This document shows positions 56,268-64,000 of a DNA stretch of 64,000 nucleotides, piece by piece. A program made the position numbers and the translations under genes. The notes below the pieces were generated by a model, which was not told the DNA's origin, searched no databases, and saw nothing but the letters and a program-made list of their open reading frames with translations. The stretch covers positions 192,501 through 256,500 of the forward strand of contig NC_090177.1 of NCBI RefSeq assembly GCF_024679245.1, in the 5' to 3' direction. Positions within the stretch are counted from its first letter, which is position 1. Each line of letters opens with the position of its first letter. This stretch comes from Pseudorasbora parva. Its lineage: Eukaryota; Chordata; Actinopteri; Cypriniformes; Gobionidae.

Positions 56268-57080
56268 ACTAGCATCTCGCGTTATCCAGACAATGCGGTC
56301 TCTGAGAAACGTTCAGTTTAATCAGAAATGGTTTAATCCGTCAGTAAGAGGATAAACCGCGGCTCACTGCAGGAATACAGGCGGCCCTTTCTTCAGTTTA
56401 AGACGCTGAGCGAAGCTGAAATGGGCCGAACAAACCAACGATCTTGAGTTAAATTGCTGTAGTAACGGATTATAATAAACCTCACCCATGACACATGAAC
56501 AGTCCTCCCGTCCCCGGCACAGCCGGAACATGACGCGCGTCACGAGAGCCGGTGGCGGTCCTCGAGTTTCGTTTGTTTATAGTTCCAATAATTCGGCTTC
56601 CGCCTGACAATGATTCAAATAAATCACGAAATCAGTCGAGATTACATTACAAGTAAACAATAAATGTGTTTGAAAAATACAAATAATTAATCAAAAAATT
56701 GATTTAAATGATAACTTCAGGCTAAACATTATGACCGGTGAATAACACTGATGATCTCTCCTGTTAGTGGGTGGGGTATATTCGGCAGCAAGTGAACATT
56801 TCCTCCTCAGAGTTGGTGTGTGTGTGTGTGTGAAGCAGGAGAAATGGGCAAGCGTGAGGATTCGAATAAAGGATGACAAAGATGTCCAGCCGGATAAACG
56901 GACGCAAGAGTGACATTGTGTTTATTCTCACATCAAGCGGTACACACACACACACACACTCACAGATAATATTCATATAGAGAGCAGTGTGTGGGTTCAG
57001 AGTTATTGCCATGGCCGTCTGTGAGATTATACCATCAGTAATACTGCAGATAAAGATTCACAAAGACTCAAATCAGGCTT
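56268..57080. other. Intergenic, nothing recognised
   Basis: Mixed sequence with short (TG)n at about 56816-56832 and (AC)n at about 56941-56960. No reading frame with a known family and no paired repeat ends. Confidence 0.6.
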
Positions 57081-58923
57081 TGGTCAATCTGAATTATGAG
57101 ATTAAAACTGCTCCTGATTTACACGTTTGAGCTCATCATTATGACTTTTCCAACCATCATTATGACATGTAATTATTACAACATTCTGTCACAATTATTT
57201 TCATCACATATCATCCTAATTTCACCTTTGTATACCAATATGAACTCAGTTGAATTGCAACGTTTTGTCATAATTATGAATTTTTTAACTGATTATTTTG
57301 AGTTATGATTAATCAAAATGATGAGATTAAGTCAAAATTATAATTATTTTATCATAATTATGACAAACTTGTATGACTTTTAAGTGATAATTTCAATTTT
57401 TTGTGATTTATGATCATTTTGACACTTTTGACTCATAATTTCCATTTTTTTTACATAATTATGACAATTTTCTGACTTTTTAAGTGATAATTTCATCTTT
57501 TTATGTAATTTATGATTTTTAAGGGACCATTTTAACTTTTCATCTCATAATTAATACTTATTATATCATAATTTTAACGTTTTGTCATAATAATAATTTT
57601 GTTAAGTGATAATTTGACTTTACGACTTTTGTTGTGTCAAAATTACGAATTACAAAAGCATGATTTGTTCCTTATGTTCCGGAAATGAGCTTCCATATTA
57701 ATTATTATTGTTGAATCTTTTTAAGACACGAATAGGTTATACAGTATTACATTATTATGGTAATATAACTATACAAATTGTATATTGCATTAATAAAATA
57801 ATGTCTGTTGTAATAACATTGAGGTGTTCTGCACTGAGAATATCTTCATGAAAATAAAACATGTAATCCAAAATACTCATTACTGTAATTTGGAGAAATC
57901 ATGTGACTATTAACCCACATCAGAGAACCATGGACATGCAAATGTGTGGTAAAATTACTCTAAGGTGGATTAAAAGTTTAGAAAAAAGAATAAATAGCAT
58001 AATTTGAGAGTTTCTGAGATTTATATTTCATTTGTACTTTACGACAACTTTCTAAATTCTCATCAGTGTAAATGTTTAATTGACATAAACAACAATGTCA
58101 CAGTGCAAAAACTGACTGTCCATGAATTATCCCAAGAAGTAGAATATAATTATGTGAACCGCCACAGCCAATCAGAACACAGAATGCCACGTGGGCGGGG
58201 CTAAATGTCAAAACACACCAGAACTCAAAACATCTGGTGTTCTGGTCATCGGATACCACGACAAAAACAAGAAAATATCCACCACGTTAATAAAGAAAAC
58301 TCATGGCAGTGAATTAAAAAAAGAACATTTATCTCGCAAAACAAAGGCGAAGCACGTTACGCGTGATCCGGCCCATATTAGGCACGCAAACCAGTGATAC
58401 TGACCAGTGTGTACGGAAATATTCTCATAAAATCTAAATCAACAAATTGTGATAGTGTCCGTATCGCACATAATATAAACTCACAATTATCAGAAAAAGT
58501 CATAATTGTGATGTAAAAAGTCACAGTTACAGTTAAAAAAAATGTATTTAGTTGGCAGAAAAAAACTATTGTAAGATTTAAACGTACAATTCTGTGAAAA
58601 GATTTATAATCGTGCCATAAAAAGTTGCAATTACTTTTATTTATTTTTTTGTGTGGAAGAAAAAAATGAAGTGTAAAATCTAAACTCAGAAATCAGCAAA
58701 AATATATATATATATATATAATATATATATTATATATATAAAAAGATAAAAAGTCACAATTGAGTTTTGTTTTTTTATTCCGTGGGCAGAAGAGAATTTG
58801 CGAGAAATAATCTCAAAATGTGGTTAAAAATATCATAATTGTGAGATTTAAAAAAAATTGCAATTGCTTTTTTTATTCCGAGGTGTAAAAATACAAATTT
58901 TTCAACATAAACTAAGATAAAAA

Positions 58924-59484
58924 GTCGCAATTACTTTTAAATTCTTCTCTCTAGATATAAACTTAAAATTATGCAAAAAAAAAAGTATAATTCTGAGATA
59001 AAAGGTCGCAATTAACTTAATTTTTTTTATTCCAAGGTGGCCCGAAAAAAATGAATTGTGAAATATAAACGCAGAATTTTGCAAAAAAGGTCATAATTGT
59101 GAGATAAAAAGTCGCAATTACTTTTAAATTCTTCTCTCTAGATATAAACTTAAAATTATGCAAAAAAAAAAGTATAATTCTGAGATAAAAGGTCGCAATT
59201 AACTTAATTTTTTTTATTCCAAGGTGGCCCGAAAAAAATGAATTGTGAAATATAAACGCAGAATTTTGCAAAAAAGGTCATAATTGTGAGATAAAAAGTC
59301 GCAATTACTTTTAAATTCTTCTCTCTAGATATAAACTTAAAATTATGCAAAAAAAAAAGTATAATTCTGAGATAAAAGGTCGCAATTAACTTAATTTTTT
59401 TTATTCCAAGGTGGCCCGAAAAAAATGAATTGTGAAATATAAACGCAGAATTTTGCAAAAAAGGTCATAATTGTGAGATAAAAA
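58924..59484. repeat. Three nearly identical 187-bp tandem repeats
   Basis: GTCGCAATTACTTTTAAATT starts at 58924, 59111 and 59298, and the beginning of a fourth at 59485. The copies are essentially identical over the full 187 bp, unlike the diverged surroundings, so they are recent. Confidence 0.95.
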
Positions 59485-59944
59485 GTCGCAATTACTTTTA
59501 AAAAATAATAATTCCGAGGCCGAGAAAAAGTAATTGCGAGATATAAACTCAATTTTGTGAAAATATCATCATTGCGAGATTTAAAAACAAATTATAATAA
59601 TAAATAAATACAAAATAAAAATATCGCAATTATTTATTTTTTTATTCCGAGGTGTAAAAAATACAAATTGTATGATATAAACTCAGAATTCGGTCATAAT
59701 TATGAGATAAAAAGTCACAATTACTTTTTAATTCTTCTATTCCGTGGAGGCACAAAACTGAATCGTAAGATAAAACCTTAAAATTATGCGGAAAAAATAC
59801 TAATTGCAAGATAAAAAGTCTCAATTATGTTTGATTTTTTTTATTTCAAGGTGGCCCGATAAAATTCATCGTGAAATAAACTCAGAATTCTGGAAAAACT
59901 AATCATGATTGTGAGATAAAAAATTGCAATTACTTAAAAATGTG

Positions 59945-59989
<45 letters not shown>

Positions 59990-60035
59990 TGAAGCCAAAT
60001 TTAAAATTATGCACAAAAAAAGTCATAATGGTGTG

Positions 60036-60078
<43 letters not shown>

Positions 60079-60386
60079 GCAATTACTTTTTTTATTCCGA
60101 GGTATAAACTCCAAATCATGTGAGGGAAAAAAAATCATAATTGTTAGATAAATAGTTGCAATTAAGTTTAAAAAAAATAATTAAAAGGCACGAAAAAACA
60201 AACTGCAAAATATAAACTAAAAATAAAAATAAAAAAATGATTCCGTGGCAGAAAAAAACTACTTGCGACATATAAAATTAGAAAAAAATAAAATAATTGT
60301 GAGATAAATATTTGCAATTATTTAAAAAATATATATATTCTGAAGCCAAATTTAGAATTATGCGGAAAAAAGTCATAATTGTGAGA

Positions 60387-60422
<36 letters not shown>

Positions 60423-60489
60423 ATAGCAAATAATTTTTTTATTCCAAGGTGTAAAAATACAAATTGTGAGGTATGAACTCGAATTATGC

Positions 60490-60518
60490 GGGGGGGGGGG
60501 GGGGGGGGGGGGGGGGGG
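60490..60518 (+). repeat. Homopolymer of 29 G
   Basis: An uninterrupted G run on the plus strand. Such tracts are rare in vertebrate genomes and can form G-quadruplexes. The length could also be affected by sequencing error. Confidence 0.8.
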
Positions 60519-60884
60519 AAATCATAATTCCAAGATAGTCGCAATTAAGGAAAAAAAACAAAATAAAAATAAAAATTCAAAGTCAGGAAAAAACGAACTG
60601 CAAGATATAAACAAAAAACAAAAGTCCTAATTGTGAGATGTAAAGCTCCCACAGACACTCGTCTAATCGGCATACGGAACGGGAATCAAGCGAAGGCCGA
60701 AACGACACTCTTGCTACACTTCAGTCTGACAGACGGCCATTATACGCTTTATATATTTAATCACTCCATCAGTTACATTACAAATACTCTTTCTCAATCA
60801 CATGTGCTCACAAACATCACAGCACTAACAACTAACCACTGGAGCTACAGCAGTACACGGCATTATCATCTACTGTGAAACGAC

Positions 60885-60917
<33 letters not shown>

Positions 60918-61103
60918 TAACAACCAGAGCACTGAGTTAACACAATCTTGGCATTATTTCAAAAATAAGACTTTAGGAAAGCTCTCTTCATGAAGTTGAG
61001 CTCGGCTAGTTTAGACATGGCTGATCGCTCATGGTGACCCGCTGTGTGTTCAATAACCTTATTGCAGTTTCATATTTCACCGGAAGTGATAAACAAGAAC
61101 AAT

Positions 61104-61862
61104 ACACTGCAAAAAAACGAGTTTCTTACCAAGTATTTTGGAGTTACACTTTACAAGATAAGTTGAACTAACAATGAAAAAACGTATTTATTGATCTTAG
61201 TTAACGTTCATTTACTAATACGCTATAAAAAGCAGTTTATCTGTTGTTATTATTATTTAATGGACCTGAGCTGACATGAACTAATAATCGATAATCGAGA
61301 GCTGTATTTGTTCACAAAGATTAATAAATACTGTAACTAATGCATCGGTCATTGCCAGATCAGTCGGAGAACCAGATCATTTCTGACCGCACTGGCAGAT
61401 ACACTGAGACAAACGCTCTTCTTCCTCAGTCATTCTGTCTCGTTCCAGTCTAAATATCTAAATATTCTTAAATCAAGAGGCATTTACTAGATCAGTAAAA
61501 CGGCATGAGAGATTTTTTCTTTTTTTCTGTGGAAATAAAATCTAAATGAAGAGAGTTTTTGCTTAAAACAGGCAAAATGATCTGCCAATGGGGTGAGAAA
61601 AATAATCTTATTTCTGACTGAAATCTTGTTTCTTGTTTCCATTTCAATCAGAAATAAGATTATTCTCCTCACCCCATTGGCAGATCATTTTGCCTGTTTT
61701 AAGCACAAACTCACTTCATTTAGATTTTATTTTTAAGAAAACAAGGAAAAATATCTTATGCCGTTTTACTGATCTAGTAAATGCATCTTGATTTAAGAAT
61801 ATTGAGATATTTAGACTGGAAACGAGACAGAATGACTGAGTAAGAAGAGCGTTATTGCAGTG
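61104..61862. mobile_element. Foldback MITE copy 1 (CACTGCAAAAAA family)
   Basis: Starts ACACTGCAAAAAAACGAG and ends AAGAGCGTTATTGCAGTG. The central palindrome ATGATCTGCCAATGGGGTGA / TCACCCCATTGGCAGATCAT is intact. About 290 bp of unrelated sequence lies near the left end (61140-61410). Confidence 0.82.
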
Positions 61863-62061
61863 TATTCGTTCTTCATTTTGATCGATTCCTATTTCAAATA
61901 TAGCTTCTCCAGTGAACGTATCTTTGTGCTGGAAAACGAAGCAGAAACGCTGAGGAAGAACATCATTTTCTGCAGTAGCATCTGAGTGTTGACCGAAGGG
62001 TTAAAATGCATCAGCGGGCAATAAAATCTTTCCTGGCAGGATCCGTCAGAACGTTAGATAA

Positions 62062-62510
62062 ACTGAGACAAACGCTCTTCTTCCTCAGTCATTCTGTCTC
62101 GTTTCCAGTCCAAATATCTAACAATTCTTAAAACAAGATTAATTTACTAGATCAGTAAAACGACATAAGATATTTTTCCTTGTTTTCTTAAAAATAAAAT
62201 CTAAATGAAGTGAGTTTTTACTTAAAACAGGCAAAATGATCTGCCAATGGGGTGAGAGAAATAATCTTATTTCTGTTTGGGACGGAAACAAGAAACAAGC
62301 TTTCAGTCAGAAATCAGATTATTCTCCTCACCCCATTGGCAGATCATGTTGCCTGTTTTAAGCAAAACTCATTTTGAATTTATTTTTAAGAAAACAAGGA
62401 AAATATGTGGTTTTGCTGATCTAGTAAACTCATCTTGATTTAAGAATACTTAGATATTTAGACTGGAAACGAGCCACAATGACTGAGGAAGAAGAGCATT
62501 GTTTGCCGTG
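62062..62510. mobile_element. Foldback MITE copy 2
   Basis: Starts near AAACGCTCTTCTTCCTCAGT and ends near AAGAGCATTGTTTGCCGTGT, with the same mirrored CCAATGGGGTGAG / CTCACCCCATTGG core. Confidence 0.82.
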
Positions 62511-62720
62511 TAGAAGAAGAAAACCGTGACTTCACGTGTAAACAAACAGCGAGCAGTGACGGAATCTGCCCTCGTTCATGATGGCAGATCCAGGACGTTC
62601 CCAAAAGCATGCTGGGAAAGAGCTGGACTAAGTGAGGTTTATCAGAAGAGTGAAGCGTCACGTCAATCAAGGCAAAGTACAAATAACTAAAACACGAGTG
62701 CAGGAGCACACACACACACT

Positions 62721-63124
62721 TCACTGCAATAACGCTCTTCTTACTCAGTCATTCTGTCTCGTTTCCAGTCTAAAGATCTAACAATTCTTAAATCAAGATG
62801 CATTTACTAGATCAGTAAAACAACATAAGGTGTTTTTTCTTGTTTTCTTAAAAATAAAATCAAGTTTTTGCTTAAAACAGGCAAAATGATCTGCCAATGG
62901 GGTGAGAAAAATAATCTGATTTCTGAAACAAGAAACCCCATTGGCAGATCATTTTGCCTGTTTTAAGCAAAAACTAATTTTGATTTTATTTTCAACAAAA
63001 CAAGAACAAATATCTCCTGTTGTTTTACTGATCTAGTAAATGCATCTTGATTTAAGAATATTAAGATATTTAGACTGGAAACGAGACACAATTACTAAAT
63101 AAGAAGAGCATTTCCTGCAGCGTG
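62721..63124. mobile_element. Foldback MITE copy 3
   Basis: Starts CACTGCAATAACGCTCTTC and ends AAGAGCATTTCCTGCAGCGT. The core is shorter than in the other copies. Confidence 0.82.
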
Positions 63125-63253
63125 AGCACTTTCTCTATTCAGACGTGACTCCGTAATGTCTTTAATCTTCATCATCTTCATCATCCTCAGTCACAGGAAC
63201 AGGAAGCTGTAGCACAGATGCACAATAAAGGCAGGAGCGAGAGTGGGCGGGGC

Positions 63254-63450
63254 CTAGTGAGGCAGAGGCACCAGGATGTCCACGTAGTTGATGGGGAAGA
63301 ATCCTGATTGGCCGTTGATCATGCCCTCGTACCAGTTGTCGTCGATCTGATTGGTCAGCGTGATGATGTCGCCCTCCTTGAAGCCAAGTTCGCCCTCATT
63401 CTCTGGCTCGAAGTCGTACAACGCACGACAGCAAGGCTGATCCAGCGGAG
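63254..63450 (-). CDS. sh3gl2: Endophilin-A (SH3GL2-like), last coding exon with SH3 domain
   Basis: Endophilins are membrane-curving BAR/SH3 proteins of clathrin-mediated endocytosis; the C-terminal SH3 binds proline-rich motifs of synaptojanin and dynamin. The exon follows TCCGTCTCTCAG|CT and encodes 64 residues to TAG at 63256-63254: [39 protein letters not shown] and [24 protein letters not shown], the Trp of DNWYEG and GFFPINYV are canonical SH3 features. [16 protein letters not shown] and the LPH end favour SH3GL2 over SH3GL1 or SH3GL3. Upstream exons with the BAR domain lie beyond the right end. Confidence 0.93.
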
Positions 63451-63616
63451 CTGAGAGACGGACAGAAAAACGTCTTGAGTTTTCGAGTGTAATCATGGTT
63501 CCCTGAGAAGGGGAATGAGACACTGCGTCCCATGGGCAATGTGTCCTGCATGACCAGTTCCGAAGCATGTGCCAAAACCAAGCAGCAAACACCTCCACTT
63601 TCTGTTGAAGCCAATA

Positions 63617-64000
63617 CACTGCAAAAAATGCTCTTCTTCCTCAGTATTTTTGTCTTGTTTCGAGTCCAAACATCTAAAAATTCTTACATTAAGAAACATT
63701 TACTAGACAATTAAAAATTATTGTCTTGTTTTGGGGAAAAATTACTCAAATGAAGAGAGTTTTTGCTTAAAATAAGATAAATAATCTGCCAATGGGGTGA
63801 GAAAAATAATATTGTTTTCTGTTTGAATTAAGATTATATTTCTCACCCCATTGGCAGATTATTTATCTTATTTTAAGCAAAAACTCTCTTCATTTAGAGT
63901 TATTTTTCCCCAAAACAAGACAATTACTTTTGCTTGTCTAGTAAATACTTCTTGTTTTAAGAATGTTTGGACTCGAAACAAGACAAAAATACTGAGGAAG
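63617..64000. mobile_element. Foldback MITE copy 4, in the endophilin last intron, cut by the window end
   Basis: Starts ACACTGCAAAAAATGCTCTT. It belongs to the subfamily with AAGATAAATAATCTGCCAAT, as does the fragment at 18693. The right arm runs to the window edge (CGAAACAAGACAAAAATACT). Confidence 0.85.

Larger units (their letters stand above)
57080..60640. repeat. AT-rich degenerate satellite with simple-sequence tracts
   Basis: Loose repeats of TCATAATTATGAC, GAGATAAAAAGTCGCAATTA and GTGAAATATAAACGCAGAAT. They are interrupted by (AT)n at about 58702-58740 and 59949-59987, a run of 41 A at 60036-60076, (AAAT)n at about 60386-60425 and a run of 29 G at 60490-60518. No gene. Polymer tracts this long may be inexact in length. 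Confidence 0.85.

Noticed and set aside
63160..63166. ATTAAA on the minus strand as poly(A) signal of the endophilin gene
   Set aside because: The position (about 90 bp after the stop) is possible, but the motif is a weak variant and no downstream GT-rich element stands out, so I did not list it as a feature.

Overview
The window is vertebrate nuclear DNA from a bony fish. A cyprinid or other otophysan is most likely, judged from the mix of hAT, Tc1, TTAA-targeting and foldback elements, DIRS and L2 retroelements, and very abundant CA/TG repeats. It carries spliced genes with GT-AG introns, and all gene calls below were made by matching exon translations to remembered vertebrate families, not by a database search.

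Three genes are present. (1) ctc1, the large subunit of the telomere-maintenance CST complex, lies on the minus strand. Nine consecutive exons run from the start codon at 41072 leftward to 1217. Their splice phases agree throughout and they encode residues 1-540; the rest of the gene lies beyond the left end. (2) An HMGB-family gene, closest to hmgb3, lies on the plus strand. It has four coding exons between 44988 and 53876 (214 residues: HMG box A, HMG box B, acidic tail) and a poly(A) signal at 54081. It starts head-to-head with ctc1 across a GC- and CCAAT-rich stretch around 42.0-42.3 kb. (3) The last coding exon of an endophilin gene (sh3gl2-like, SH3 domain) lies on the minus strand at 63254-63450. 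The rest of that gene lies beyond the right end.

Most of the remaining sequence is repeats. ctc1 introns hold a 60-64 bp minisatellite (1-1216), an L2-type LINE split by a hAT element (2.5-7.5 kb), an 80-bp minisatellite split by a DIRS retrotransposon (8.0-15.45 kb), a 4.9-kb array of a 30-bp unit (18.9-23.8 kb), and two deep nests of transposons (28.2-36.7 kb and 37.0-40.1 kb). hmgb introns hold a GACTCGCTCGACCGCC-type array split by an inverted-repeat element, and a 4.8-kb array of a 27-bp unit. That second array contains a nearly exact 252-bp copy of part of the inverted-repeat element and ends with its units in the opposite orientation. The intergenic stretch 54.1-63.2 kb is AT-rich simple sequence plus one hAT element and several copies of a foldback MITE.

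I found no new enzyme system or operon-like locus. The points worth a second look concern repeat biology: arrays that touch splice sites, dinucleotide repeats inside ctc1 coding exons, copied-in filler DNA, a clear DIRS internal complementary region, and datable nested insertions supported by 8-bp target duplications. The very long open frames in the arrays arise because the units are multiples of 3 bp or lack stop codons; I do not regard them as genes.
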